Notes: generated from the letters alone by a model not told the origin. Shown: positions 1-8,862, numbered from the stretch's first letter. The stretch: DNA of 64,000 bases from CAZUMW01 sp964621615 (GCA_964621615.1 CAZUMW010000004.1:129428-193427), one strand, 5' to 3'. Numbers and translations: made by a program.

Positions 1-20
1 TGTTGCATAGAAAGCGGGCC

Positions 21-809
21 ATGGAAACTATCGATATCAGCTACAGCATGATGCCTGTCTTCTATGTGCTGCTCATTGTGCCTCTTGCTATTAATTATTA
101 TTTCAAGACAGGTATCGGTTCCCGCATTCTTGTCGCTGTGCTTCGAATGACAGTACAGCTGTTCCTTGTGGCGCTGTACCTTGAGCTTATCTTCACCCTT
201 AACAGCCTGTGGATCAATGCAGGCTGGATACTGGTGATGCTGATAGTTGCAAATATACACATAACAAACAATTCCGGGCTTCGCCTGTCAAAATTTTACG
301 GGCCGGTATTTATCGGCCTGTGCGCAGGTATCCTGCCTGTGGTTATTTTTTTCGTATGCGCTGCTGTCCGGCCCGATCCGCTTTATAACGCCCGGTATCT
401 CATACCCATAGCCGGCATGGTGCTGGGAAACTGCCTTCGTGCAAATATTATTTCCATTGAACGCTTTTTCTCGTCTATACGCTCACGCGAAAAGGAATAT
501 ATCTGCTATCTGCTCATGGATGCCTCGCTCAGCGAAGCCGTCCGTCCCTATATGCGTCAGGCCCTACGGGCAGCATTCTCCCCTACCCTCGCAACTATGG
601 CAACACTGGGACTGGTTGCGCTTCCCGGCATGATGACCGGCCAGATACTGGGAGGATCAAGCCCTGCTGTGGCAATAAAATATCAGATAGCTATCATGAT
701 AGCTATTTTCTGGGCAACGGTTGTGACTGCTGCAATTACCATACGGCTCTGCGTTCGTGTTGCCTTTACCGACTATCTTATGCTGGACCGATCGATTTTT
801 ACGGGGTAG
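21..809 (+). CDS. fetB: FetB-type (UPF0014) ABC transporter permease
   Basis: Integral membrane permease of the UPF0014/FetB family, which in Escherichia coli pairs with the ATPase FetA and exports iron. From the ATG at 21 it has about 262 residues, the usual family length, with several hydrophobic segments. The signature is in the second half: SIERFFSSIRSREKEY followed by ATLGLVALPGMMTGQILGG and a final membrane pair. The frame stays open to the left edge (a TTG lies at 3), so an upstream start is possible. The partner ATPase would be expected just outside the window to the left. No terminator is visible after the stop. Iron as substrate is inferred from the family. Confidence 0.85.
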   Translation: METIDISYSMMPVFYVLLIVPLAINYYFKTGIGSRILVAVLRMTVQLFLVALYLELIFTLNSLWINAGWILVMLIVANIHITNNSGLRLSKFYGPVFIGLCAGILPVVIFFVCAAVRPDPLYNARYLIPIAGMVLGNCLRANIISIERFFSSIRSREKEYICYLLMDASLSEAVRPYMRQALRAAFSPTLATMATLGLVALPGMMTGQILGGSSPAVAIKYQIAIMIAIFWATVVTAAITIRLCVRVAFTDYLMLDRSIFTG

Positions 810-946
810 GCTGTTTTTTGCTAATCACTTATAATTGCTTGTTATTTCAACCCGATTGCTGTATAGTCAGTGATTCCTGATTGTTATTTTCGGTTTTTTA
901 TCGTCATTTTATTCCTCTTCACACAGCACAGAAATACCGGTCCTTT

Positions 947-2011
947 ATGTCGGGAACAAACCAGGGTCAAGAAACCGGCGATTATAGAAATCACACGGTT
1001 CCGCACGCCAGACGAGTGCTCCTGTACCTCCTTTTATGTGCAGCCCCGTTTGCCTGTCTGTTTATTTCTCTTTGCATAGGACGCTATCCCCTTTCCGCGG
1101 CGGAGGTTTTAAAAACCCTCTGGCACAACATCTTCAGCGCCGGAGGCACGGTATCCGATCTGTCTGAAAACATTATCTGGCAGATACGTCTTCCCCGCGC
1201 GCTGCTGGGGTTGCTTGTCGGTGCGTGCCTTGCCGCAAGCGGGGCAACGTTCCAGGGCCTTTTCCGTAACCCACTGGTGTCGTCCGGCATACTTGGCGTA
1301 AGCTCAGGGGCCGGGTTCGGTGCCGCCCTTGCCATACTGGTGTTCAACACGGTAAGCGCGGCATATCCGTTCGCCCTCCTGTTCGGGGTGTTAGCCGTTG
1401 TGTGCAGCTATCTTATCGGCCGGGTATACAGCACAACCCCCGCTATCATGCTCGTGCTCGGCGGCGTAATCGTGTCATCGGTATTCGGCGCCCTGCTGTC
1501 ATTTGTAAAATATGTCGCCGACCCCTACGAGCAGCTGCCGACCATCGTGTTCTGGCTGATGGGCAGCCTTGCCTCAGCGCGCTACCGCGATATTTTTATC
1601 GCAGGCATCCCCATGGCGGCCGGTGTTGCCGGCATCCTGCTGCTCAGATGGCAGATCAATGTATTGTCGATGGGCGAGCGCGAGGCACGGTCTCTCGGCG
1701 CTAATACCACGCTGACCAAAGGCATACTCATTGTCTGCGCAACGCTCGCAACCGCCGGCGCCGTGTGTGTGAGCGGGATTATCGGCTGGGTCGGGCTGGT
1801 CATTCCTCACATCGGGAGGATGATCACCGGAAATGACAATACCATACTTATACCGGTCTGCCTGTCTCTCGGGGCCTGCTTTCTGGTCATTGTAGACAAT
1901 ATGGGGCGTATGATTACCGGCTCTGAAATCCCTCTTGGAATTCTTACCGCCCTGGTCGGGGGGCCTTTTTTCGTCTATCTGCTGAGAAGAACAAAAGCAG
2001 GCGGGTGGTAG
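947..2011 (+). CDS. FecCD-family ABC transporter permease (siderophore/heme/cobalamin type)
   Basis: Inner-membrane permease of the BtuC/FecCD family, which passes metal chelates or cobalamin from a periplasmic binding protein into the cytoplasm. Family motifs are plain: LPRALLGLLVGACLAASGA, the NPLVSSGILGVSSGAGFG loop and GWVGLVIPHIGRMITG near the C terminus. I take the ATG at 947 (354 residues, typical length); the frame opens further upstream at 881, but those residues look non-homologous. A TATAAT lies at 830-835 without a good -35 partner, and no cobalamin riboswitch is visible upstream. One base separates it from the ATPase gene, so they form one operon. The exact substrate is unknown. 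Confidence 0.9.
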   Translation: MSGTNQGQETGDYRNHTVPHARRVLLYLLLCAAPFACLFISLCIGRYPLSAAEVLKTLWHNIFSAGGTVSDLSENIIWQIRLPRALLGLLVGACLAASGATFQGLFRNPLVSSGILGVSSGAGFGAALAILVFNTVSAAYPFALLFGVLAVVCSYLIGRVYSTTPAIMLVLGGVIVSSVFGALLSFVKYVADPYEQLPTIVFWLMGSLASARYRDIFIAGIPMAAGVAGILLLRWQINVLSMGEREARSLGANTTLTKGILIVCATLATAGAVCVSGIIGWVGLVIPHIGRMITGNDNTILIPVCLSLGACFLVIVDNMGRMITGSEIPLGILTALVGGPFFVYLLRRTKAGGW

Positions 2012-2012
2012 C

Positions 2013-2813
2013 ATGCATCTTGTTGACGTGCACGACGCGTCGTTTTCCTATGGGGCACACCGGGTCTTCGAAAAGGTTTCCTTCACGGTCGATCAGGGTG
2101 AAATTTTCTGCCTTTTAGGTCCCAACGGCTGCGGAAAAACAACCCTTCTTGACTGCATTCTGGGATTTCATGCCTGTGAAAGCGGCTCTATTTCGATATG
2201 CGGTCTCAGTTCAAAACAGCGGCGCCCCGCACACACAGCCCGGTATATGTCCTATGTCCCGCAAAAGCATGAATCAACGTTCCCTTACCGGGTTATCGAT
2301 GTGGTCACCATGGGGCGGGCACCCTATCTGGGGATTTTTCAGGCACCGTCCCGTCGTGATTTTCGTATTGCCGGAGAGGCGCTCGAGCGTCTGGGAATTG
2401 CACATCTGGGCAATCGCCCGTACACTCAGCTCAGCGGTGGAGAAACCCGGCTTGTCATGATTGCGCGCGCCCTGGTCCAGCAAACCCCGATCATTATAAT
2501 GGACGAGCCCACCGCCCATCTTGATTTCCACTATGAGCTGCTTATCATGGAGGTCATAACCGGGCTCGTCCGGGACAACGGCATATCGGTTATTATGGCC
2601 ACCCATTTCCCTAACCATGCGTTCTATTTTCAAAATAACCGGGTCAATACAACGGCCGCCCTGCTGCACAACGGCTCGTTTCTGTCTGTGGGCTCTCCCG
2701 ATGAGGTAATAGACACAGAGCATCTGAAATCCCTGTACGGGGTAGACACCCGCATAATTGCACTGAATACCCCGGGCACCATGAAACATATTATACCTCT
2801 GCGAACCGCATGA
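2013..2813 (+). CDS. FecE/BtuD-like ABC transporter ATP-binding protein
   Basis: Cytoplasmic ATPase that powers the preceding FecCD permease. It is 266 residues long with Walker A GPNGCGKTTL near residue 37, the ABC signature LSGGETRLVMIARAL, and Walker B IIIMDEPTAHLD. The Q-loop region (YVPQKHESTFPYRVIDVV) and a late ATHFPNHAF switch histidine are also present. The signature is LSGGE rather than the commoner LSGGQ, a tolerated variant. It starts one base after the permease stop, and the binding protein gene follows 50 bases after its own stop. This order (permease, ATPase, binding protein) is common in anaerobes for metal-chelate uptake. Confidence 0.92.
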   Translation: MHLVDVHDASFSYGAHRVFEKVSFTVDQGEIFCLLGPNGCGKTTLLDCILGFHACESGSISICGLSSKQRRPAHTARYMSYVPQKHESTFPYRVIDVVTMGRAPYLGIFQAPSRRDFRIAGEALERLGIAHLGNRPYTQLSGGETRLVMIARALVQQTPIIIMDEPTAHLDFHYELLIMEVITGLVRDNGISVIMATHFPNHAFYFQNNRVNTTAALLHNGSFLSVGSPDEVIDTEHLKSLYGVDTRIIALNTPGTMKHIIPLRTA

Positions 2814-2863
2814 GAATCAACACCGCTCATAAAGACGGCTGCACCTGATAAGAAAGCTGGAGC

Positions 2864-3958
2864 ATGACTTGCCGGTACGCAAAACAAATAATCATAATGA
2901 GTGCGGCGGCCTTTATTGTTTTCATTGCAGCCGCCGCCGGTTTTGCAACAGAGCATAAAAAGTGTGCGACGGTTGTCGATTCACTGGGACGCGCTGTGCC
3001 GGTTCCCCAGGATTGCACACGGCTGGCCTGCCTGTATGCCTTTACCGGACACGTGGTTGCTATGCTCGGCAGGGGGCGGGACATCGTTGCCGTCTCCAAC
3101 GGGCTTAAGCGCGATGTGCTCCTGAAAAAAATGTACCCGTCTATCGCTGAAGCGCTGACCCCCAAATTTCAGGGCGCCATAAATATCGAAGAGCTCCTGC
3201 GCACCCGGCCCGATCTCGTGTTCGTGTCTGCGGAAATGGGTCGAAACGCAGCGGAAACGGCTAAGCTGGACAGCTGCGGTCTGACGTGGATTGCGGTCGG
3301 CTTTCACACCATGGAAAAGCAGCAGCGGGCCATATACAGTATCGGCCGTGCGATCGGCGCCACGGAAAAGGCCGCCTGCTATAACGCATATTACCGCCGC
3401 TGCATCGAGCGGGTCCAGCAAAAGATACGCTCCGTACCGCTCTCACAGCGAATAACCATTTATCATGCAACGACCGAGGCCACCCGAACAACACAGAAAA
3501 ACAGTCTGCCGGCGGACTGGATCCGCGCAGCAGGGGCAATAAACGTTGCCGCCGAAGATTCTTCTCCTGCGTTCACCGGCATCAGCCACATAGACATCGA
3601 GCAGATTCTGGTGTGGAACCCGGCTGTCATCCTGGTAAACGAACCCGGACTTGCAGAACATATCATGAACAGCCTCCGGTGGTCGTCATTTTCCGCGGTA
3701 CAAAAAAGCCGGGTATATCAGCTGCCGATCGGCATATCCCGATGGGGACACCCCGGCTCTCTTGAGACACCGCTCGCTATACTCTGGACGGCACAAAAGC
3801 TGTATCCGGACCTGTTTGCCGATATTGATATCCACAAAGAGGTTTCTCACTTCTACAGCACTTTTTTTAATTACCCGCTTTCCGGAACCATGGTTCAAAA
3901 CATACTGAACGGCACAGGCATGCGCCTTACCAAAGACAGACAGAAGAAGCAAAGATAA
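2864..3958 (+). CDS. Periplasmic substrate-binding protein of FecCD-type ABC transporter
   Basis: Exported solute-binding protein of the TroA/FepB/BtuF superfamily, 364 residues. A signal peptide covers about the first 28 residues (IIIMSAAAFIVFIAAAAGFA). After it comes the typical entry VVDSLGRAVPVPQDCTRLAC, then a first lobe ending near IEELLRTRPDLVFV, a long linking helix, and a second lobe with HIDIEQILVWNPAVILVNEP. No lipobox cysteine is seen at the cleavage site, so it is probably soluble in the periplasm. It completes the uptake operon with the two genes before it. Siderophore, heme, cobalamin or another metal complex are all possible ligands. Confidence 0.88.
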   Translation: MTCRYAKQIIIMSAAAFIVFIAAAAGFATEHKKCATVVDSLGRAVPVPQDCTRLACLYAFTGHVVAMLGRGRDIVAVSNGLKRDVLLKKMYPSIAEALTPKFQGAINIEELLRTRPDLVFVSAEMGRNAAETAKLDSCGLTWIAVGFHTMEKQQRAIYSIGRAIGATEKAACYNAYYRRCIERVQQKIRSVPLSQRITIYHATTEATRTTQKNSLPADWIRAAGAINVAAEDSSPAFTGISHIDIEQILVWNPAVILVNEPGLAEHIMNSLRWSSFSAVQKSRVYQLPIGISRWGHPGSLETPLAILWTAQKLYPDLFADIDIHKEVSHFYSTFFNYPLSGTMVQNILNGTGMRLTKDRQKKQR

Positions 3959-3979
3959 CACGGCAGGGATGAAAAACAC

Positions 3980-4726
3980 ATGAATATATTGCTGTGCATA
4001 GACGACACCGACAATATCGACAGCCCGGGAACCGGCAAGCTGGCCGCACAGCTGGCCCGCCGCATCGAAGAAGGCGGATTGGGCGATACCGGACCGGTTA
4101 CCCGCCACCAGCTGCTTATTCACCCCGACATTCCCTATACGTCACATAACAGTTCAATGTGCTTTGCAGCCAAAGTTGAAGAAAAATTCCTTGCCCGGGT
4201 CACCGATTGTGCAGCAGACTTTCTGAACAGCAAAAGCGCCGCCGGTTCGGAGCCCGGCCTGTGCATAATCTGCCCGGACACCATACCGAATTCCGAAACC
4301 CTTGTGTCTTTCGGCAGGCAAGCCAAAAATAAAGTTATTTCAAAAGATGATGCGTATGCTCTTGCCCGCCGCCTCAATATACACCTCTCAGAGCACGGCG
4401 GAAAAGGCCAGGGGGTAATCGGTGCTCTTGCGGGTTGCGGCCTCCGTCTGACCGGAAATGACGGGCGGTTTCGCGGACATTTTCAGGTTAAAGCGGACAA
4501 CAATCATATCGACGTAGCCGGACTCAAGGAACAAACCGGTGTTGACGTCGTAAAATGTCTTGACGGTACAATCCTGCAGGATGACGAGATTGTCTTTTTA
4601 GGCCCCAAAGTAAAAGCAGTGCTTCAGGAGGGAAAACCGACCCTGCTGGTATTCAGCGATTATGAACGGACCCGGAACCGGCGATGCTGGAAAACATGCA
4701 CCAAAGAACAGCTCCGGGTGTTTTAA
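3980..4726 (+). CDS. Bacterial TiaS-like protein (DDTD nucleotide-binding domain), function unknown
   Basis: A 248-residue cytoplasmic protein. The N terminus ILLCIDDTDNIDSPGTGKLA matches the IDDTD signature of archaeal TiaS, the tRNA-Ile2 agmatidine synthetase, and a later GQGVIGALAGCGLRL matches the conserved GxIGALAA motif of its catalytic part. The zinc-ribbon and OB-fold C-terminal parts of TiaS are missing. Bacteria normally modify the AUA-reading tRNA with lysidine through TilS, so agmatidine synthesis is unlikely here; an ATP- or metal-related role tied to the adjoining transporter is possible but unproven. The gene begins 21 bases after the binding protein stop, so it is probably cotranscribed. 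Homology is called from motifs only. Confidence 0.6.
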   Translation: MNILLCIDDTDNIDSPGTGKLAAQLARRIEEGGLGDTGPVTRHQLLIHPDIPYTSHNSSMCFAAKVEEKFLARVTDCAADFLNSKSAAGSEPGLCIICPDTIPNSETLVSFGRQAKNKVISKDDAYALARRLNIHLSEHGGKGQGVIGALAGCGLRLTGNDGRFRGHFQVKADNNHIDVAGLKEQTGVDVVKCLDGTILQDDEIVFLGPKVKAVLQEGKPTLLVFSDYERTRNRRCWKTCTKEQLRVF

Positions 4727-4788
4727 TTACCGAAACTCATGCAATGCTGATACCGATCTAAAAAATTCAATTTTTCAAGCAGAGTACT

Positions 4789-5013
4789 ATGACTATCTGG
4801 AAAAAGCTCACCGGTAACAAGCACCTGTTCCTGCACGGTCAGGAAAGCTATTCCATAGCACGTATTCAGGCACAGCAGTGCACTGATTTTTCACCAGACG
4901 ATGAAAACGAGGCGGTTTGTGAGGATAAAACAACCTGCTATAACTGCCGATACCGCCGCTGGACACCCGATTCTTTTGAATGTGTAAAACCAGCCGACCA
5001 TCAACTGCAATAA
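4789..5013 (+). CDS. Small Cys-rich protein, unknown
   Basis: A 74-residue soluble protein with five cysteines; the last three are arranged CYNCRYRRWT...FEC, resembling a metal or iron-sulfur site. It lies 62 bases after the TiaS-like gene on the same strand and is the last gene of the uptake cluster. It has no signal peptide or membrane segment, so it is probably cytoplasmic. I do not recognise a named family. The dense cysteine and aromatic pattern argues for a real gene. A metal-binding or metal-delivery role is an inference from the pattern and position. Confidence 0.55.
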   Translation: MTIWKKLTGNKHLFLHGQESYSIARIQAQQCTDFSPDDENEAVCEDKTTCYNCRYRRWTPDSFECVKPADHQLQ

Positions 5014-5084
5014 CCACATATCACAATTCACGTTCTGAACGACATAGCATGCCTATAGCCACCCATCCGGCCTGCTGCGCCTGT

Positions 5085-5525
5085 TCAGTTCGGCAGAAGC
5101 AGCGGGGGTTTGTTGAAAGTGCGACGAATGCGGTTAAGCGTTTTGAGAGCACCCTTTCGCTTAACAAGCCTGCGCACAACGCGGCGCTTGCCGGGAAGAT
5201 CAATCAGCAGAACCCCGATTAAAATCGTAAGGAGCCCCTGTCCTGGCAAAAAAAGCAATAGTATACCGGTAATAATAAATAAAACACCTGTGGTGTTCTT
5301 AACGAACAGAAAAGGAACATACACAATGCTGTCCTGCAGCACCGAGCTTTTATCAGGACGCTGCAGATAATCGTGCGGCAGTTTAATGATAACCATAGGC
5401 AGCGCAATGAGAGTACCGAAAAAAACCGCAACTGAAAACGCCCCAAGCCATCCCAGCAAAACCGTATTATCCAGAATCCAATGATTCACAAAGCGCCACA
5501 GATCCGCAAAATCCATAAACATCAC
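5085..5525 (-). CDS. Small PGPGW-like inner-membrane protein
   Basis: A 146-residue membrane protein with two clear hydrophobic regions: one near residues 20-48 and one around VLFIITGILLLFLPGQGLL and the segment after it. The LPGQG turn between two short helices resembles the PGPGW family of small transmembrane proteins of unknown function. The C-terminal tail is strongly basic (KRRVVRRLVKRKG), which fits a cytoplasmic end. It lies 35 bases downstream of the anchored protein gene at 5561-6454 and is probably in the same transcript. It converges with the Cys-rich gene on the other strand; no terminator is evident between them. Confidence 0.65.
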   Translation of the reverse strand: MMFMDFADLWRFVNHWILDNTVLLGWLGAFSVAVFFGTLIALPMVIIKLPHDYLQRPDKSSVLQDSIVYVPFLFVKNTTGVLFIITGILLLFLPGQGLLTILIGVLLIDLPGKRRVVRRLVKRKGALKTLNRIRRTFNKPPLLLPN

Positions 5526-5560
5526 CGTCGCTGCATATTATGCCGGCCGTGTGCTGCAAT

Positions 5561-6454
5561 TTATGCAGACAGGTCAGCATTGACATTCCAGAAACCATCA
5601 AGCCAGTAGCGCTTAAACGAATCCTTGAATATTTTTTTCCCCATCGATACGGCAAAATCTTTTTCATATATCAAACGTACAAGCTCGGTTATTTTTTGTT
5701 CATGCACCGGAGCGAATGAACTGTCCGGTCCCGCTCCCTGCAGGCTTTTCAGATAGGCCTGAAACACTGTTTTGAACGCCTTTTTCACCGCACAATAATA
5801 GTTCTGCCGTGCGGTATCGTTATCGCCTTCAGGCTCGACAAGCTCCATGCGGAATGTGCTTTTGTAAGGATCAAGATAGCGGGTGATTTTGCCCCTGCCC
5901 TCTTCCAGCGTGCGCTGATACGGCTGAACGCTTTCATACGCCTCGGTTACTTTTTCAATCTGCTTTCCCAAAAATGCTGAAAGGTTTATTGTTTCTTTAT
6001 CTGCAATAAAAAAATCAATGGTGCACAGCCCGGGCGTACCGGGAGAGGGTTTCATAAAATCCATATGCAGCACCGGGGCATGGTACTCATAGCGGGGTCT
6101 TACGTTTATGGTGAAATCACGGTAATATTCAGATTCCGGCGGAAGCTCGAACTGGCTCACGGTTGCGGTCGCGATCCTGTCGCTTTTATAGGCAATCAGC
6201 GGAACACCGACGCGATCCTCACCGAACAGCAGGCTGAACGGAAACGAAAGTTCAATGGTAAAGTCACGGAACTCTTCGGTTATTTGACGTTTTTCGGCAC
6301 CATATTGTTCTAATACAGAGGGAACATAATTTCTCAAATCTTTAAAGACGCCGTAATCAGTATATTTTTCCGGCTCATAGGTCAGGATAAACAAAACGAT
6401 TGCAATAAAGATAATAAAGAACAGCAAGACAGCAAATTTAACCGCTTTTTTCAT
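5561..6454 (-). CDS. Membrane-anchored protein of unknown family
   Basis: A 297-residue protein with one N-terminal transmembrane helix (about residues 7-26, FAVLLFFIIFIAIVLFILTY) followed by a large soluble domain rich in aromatic and charged residues. A stretch near residues 120-150 reads RPRYEYHAPVLHMDFMKP and is followed by a TIDFF strand. I considered a bilin reductase-like fold but the usual motifs do not line up. The start ATG is preceded by an AGGGGAG ribosome site. It probably leads a two-gene unit with the PGPGW-like gene. I do not recognise the family, and the soluble domain presumably faces the periplasm. Confidence 0.6.
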   Translation of the reverse strand: MKKAVKFAVLLFFIIFIAIVLFILTYEPEKYTDYGVFKDLRNYVPSVLEQYGAEKRQITEEFRDFTIELSFPFSLLFGEDRVGVPLIAYKSDRIATATVSQFELPPESEYYRDFTINVRPRYEYHAPVLHMDFMKPSPGTPGLCTIDFFIADKETINLSAFLGKQIEKVTEAYESVQPYQRTLEEGRGKITRYLDPYKSTFRMELVEPEGDNDTARQNYYCAVKKAFKTVFQAYLKSLQGAGPDSSFAPVHEQKITELVRLIYEKDFAVSMGKKIFKDSFKRYWLDGFWNVNADLSA

Positions 6455-6566
6455 GATATAACTCCCCTGTACATGTTTTATATTAACGTTAACGGGATTC
6501 AGAAGTCAGGAGCCTTATCTCAGAATAGGCTACATTCAAACCGCGCTTTTCATCGTTATATAATGG

Positions 6567-6582
6567 CTTTCACATGTGAAAG
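6567..6582. promoter_or_regulatory. 16-bp perfect palindrome in intergenic region
   Basis: CTTTCACATGTGAAAG is a perfect 16-bp dyad in the 208-bp gap between the minus-strand genes 5561-6454 and 6663-8402. It lies 113 bases upstream of the start of the first of these. The size and symmetry suit a dimeric regulator, but no regulator in the window can be matched to it. Chance occurrence is possible. Confidence 0.3.
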
Positions 6583-6662
6583 TCAACGGTTTTATGGTGA
6601 TAAAATACAGGGGAAAAAATCGGTTGGAATATGATGACGATTGCAGTGATAATACTGCAGTT

Positions 6663-8402
6663 TTATCGGCTGTATCGCAGTATGATTTCATCTCCGGCAG
6701 CAAACACAAGGAATTCCGACAGGCCCCACACATCATACAGAGGCTTCATACCGCTTTTCATTTCATCCCATTGCAGACCGTTACAGTAAAGAATGACTCC
6801 ACCGATTCCGTCGTCACCGACCGCATACAGCTGTGATGAGGAGGTACCCCACACATCATTAAGGCAATATTCAGGGGCAATCGTTTCAGACGACCACTCG
6901 ATGCCGGCGTCAGCCGATGTAAAAACCGTACCGGAATTCTGTTCAAGAACATCGCCGCCAACGGCACACACTGTGTCACCGTCAGACCAGACCCCCCGCA
7001 GGTAGATGCCCTCTTTTTCAAAAAGAATACGCCAGTTTACCCCAGCGTCCTCTGAAACCAGCACTCTACTTTTAAACGGCGGACTGGCTGCAGCAGCATA
7101 CTGAGCAGTGATACCATATATACGCTCATCGCTGACTCCACATACATCATTGAATGACCCGTAGCGGGCCGTGCTGAAGGCTTCACCCCATAGGGTCCCG
7201 TCAAAGAACAGCACTTTCCCGGTAACCTTCCCGCCGACAGCGGCAGCACCTCCTGCTGCAACGGCGCCTCCTGACGGTAACACCCATATATCGCTGAGTA
7301 TTCCCATATCTGTGCTTACAAAAGATTCCATCCAGCCGCTTCCGTCAAATCGATACACAACACCCTGCTGCTGCAGCCCTTCTGCATACCCGCCTGCAGC
7401 GAATATATTTTGTGAAGACCTTCCCCGGACTGAATAAAAGAATCCTTCCTGCTCCGCGCGAAACGTTTCTGTCCAACGGCTTCCGTCATAGTGCAGGATA
7501 ACCCCGGAATTTGTCTTGCCGTCCCCCCCGGCGGCAAAAACATCGCCTTCAGCAGAGCCCCATAAGCCGAACAGGCTGAGCTCGCAAGGTAAAGCCATTG
7601 CCTCCCAGGAAGGAATCGTTGTGGTAGTTTCCTGATCCGGGTTAACAGTTGTTGTTGATTTCACAAAAATAGTTGTAGTTGACATTTCATGCTGCGGTAT
7701 GGTCGAGGTTGCTGTTGTCTCAGGATACGAGGTTGCTGTTGTCTCAGGATACGTGCTTGTGGTTGTGCTGAACGTTGTACCGACATGATCTGGCTGGTCT
7801 TCGTATACTGTGATTGAGACATTATCAGTATATTGAGCGCCCTCTGAATCGTAAGCTGTAAGAGCTATTACGTGCTTTCCCGGCGAAAGGCCGCTGCGGG
7901 TGAATGATGCCCCCGTACCAATGACCCCGTCAACAGTTGACTCCCAGGTAAGCGCATCGCCTTCAAGGGAGCCGTCCTCGTAATCGTCCCCCTCACCTGA
8001 AAACGATATATCCTTATGTACGCTGAAGCGCTCATTGCTGAGCGGCTCCAGGATAACAGCACGCGGCCTTCTGTTACCGGTTACGGTAACCGTAACCGAT
8101 GCATACCCGTGCCAGGTATCTGTATCCGTTGCTCTGACGGTAATCGTGTGCGTGCCCACTGAAAGCCCGGTTACCTCAAGTGCTGCTCCCGTGCCGATGG
8201 TTCCATCATGATCCGATTCCCACACTACATTGGCACCGTCAAGAACACCGCCGTGAACGTCAAATGCGACACAGGCGAACCGAACCGTTTCGGCGCTGGA
8301 ATAAACGGTGCCGTCCACAGGGGCGATAATGTACACAACAGGCATACACCCGCTGCAAACACAAACCAGCGCTGCAAGCAATGCGTTTACTGTATGCTTC
8401 AT
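6663..8402 (-). CDS. Surface lipoprotein: Ig-like domains, Thr-rich stalk, seven-repeat beta-propeller
   Basis: A 579-residue exported lipoprotein. The signal sequence ends in CVCSGC, a lipobox. Two Ig/PKD-like domains follow (about residues 25-105 and 110-200, each with a GTGA...GLSxGxH pattern), then a threonine/serine-rich stalk (about 205-265) with TTTST runs. Finally come about seven repeats of the form LxDVWGxxxxxxFAxGxxG...YDGxxW, predicting a seven-bladed propeller. It is the last gene of a three-gene unit and starts 4 bases after the stop of the lipoprotein gene before it. The repeats resemble those in the 852-residue protein of the same operon. Surface binding or adhesion is inferred; no enzyme motif is seen. 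Confidence 0.75.
   Translation of the reverse strand: MKHTVNALLAALVCVCSGCMPVVYIIAPVDGTVYSSAETVRFACVAFDVHGGVLDGANVVWESDHDGTIGTGAALEVTGLSVGTHTITVRATDTDTWHGYASVTVTVTGNRRPRAVILEPLSNERFSVHKDISFSGEGDDYEDGSLEGDALTWESTVDGVIGTGASFTRSGLSPGKHVIALTAYDSEGAQYTDNVSITVYEDQPDHVGTTFSTTTSTYPETTATSYPETTATSTIPQHEMSTTTIFVKSTTTVNPDQETTTTIPSWEAMALPCELSLFGLWGSAEGDVFAAGGDGKTNSGVILHYDGSRWTETFRAEQEGFFYSVRGRSSQNIFAAGGYAEGLQQQGVVYRFDGSGWMESFVSTDMGILSDIWVLPSGGAVAAGGAAAVGGKVTGKVLFFDGTLWGEAFSTARYGSFNDVCGVSDERIYGITAQYAAAASPPFKSRVLVSEDAGVNWRILFEKEGIYLRGVWSDGDTVCAVGGDVLEQNSGTVFTSADAGIEWSSETIAPEYCLNDVWGTSSSQLYAVGDDGIGGVILYCNGLQWDEMKSGMKPLYDVWGLSEFLVFAAGDEIILRYSR
7705..7752. repeat. Two tandem 24-bp repeats in Thr-rich stalk
   Basis: Two identical adjacent 24-base units (7705-7728 and 7729-7752) encode SYPETTAT twice in the stalk of the lipoprotein. 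Identity at the DNA level indicates a recent in-frame duplication, so stalk length may vary between strains. Confidence 0.85.
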
Positions 8403-8406
8403 TGTA

Positions 8407-8862
8407 CTAATTAATTTCGTTCATCAAAAACCGGTACGACAGCAGCCGTGCCGGCGATGAATCGTGCTCAACTGTGATCAGCACAGGAACATCGCTGGTT
8501 TCCGCTCTTTTTTTGAATCGCATAGAATATACATATGTACGTGCGGGGTTCTCTGTCATGCGTCCGGCAGCAGGGTCCGGCGATGACTCGCGCTCAAAAG
8601 AATAGGCTACCGGCAATCCCAGCCTGTCGTTTATCTGCTTTTGCATTGTGGCGAAAAGACCGTAGGGGTATTGGCTGGTGACAGTTGTACTGAAAAGCGC
8701 GTATGCATTCCGGTAATCTTCTGCGATAATACTGTTCATAAACGACGAGGCTATCCGCAGCTCCTGTCTTGCTGCGGATGATTCACTTTGTGCAACCCGC
8801 GACGCACATGCAGCACTGACGAACAGGATCACCAGCGCCGCATATCTGCAATATGTCTTCAT
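8407..8862 (-). CDS. Small lipoprotein, unknown
   Basis: From the ATG at 8862 this is a 151-residue lipoprotein; the start is supported by GGAGAGG a few bases upstream, whereas the longer frame from 8949 lacks a signal peptide at its N terminus. The signal sequence is followed by a lipobox-like VSAAC. The mature part begins with a helical region (ELRIASSFMNSIIAEDYRNA) and continues into a compact alpha/beta domain, similar in layout to small DUF4019/DUF3887-like envelope proteins, though I cannot assign a family. It sits between the two beta-propeller genes and may be a partner lipoprotein. Confidence 0.65.
   Translation of the reverse strand: MKTYCRYAALVILFVSAACASRVAQSESSAARQELRIASSFMNSIIAEDYRNAYALFSTTVTSQYPYGLFATMQKQINDRLGLPVAYSFERESSPDPAAGRMTENPARTYVYSMRFKKRAETSDVPVLITVEHDSSPARLLSYRFLMNEIN

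Noticed and set aside
810..946. Possible cobalamin riboswitch before the FecCD-type operon
   Set aside because: I looked for the conserved B12-box and found no match; only a TATAAT without a good -35 is present.
5561..6454. Distant bilin reductase-like fold for the anchored protein
   Set aside because: Some aromatic strand patterns are similar but the family motifs and spacing do not fit.
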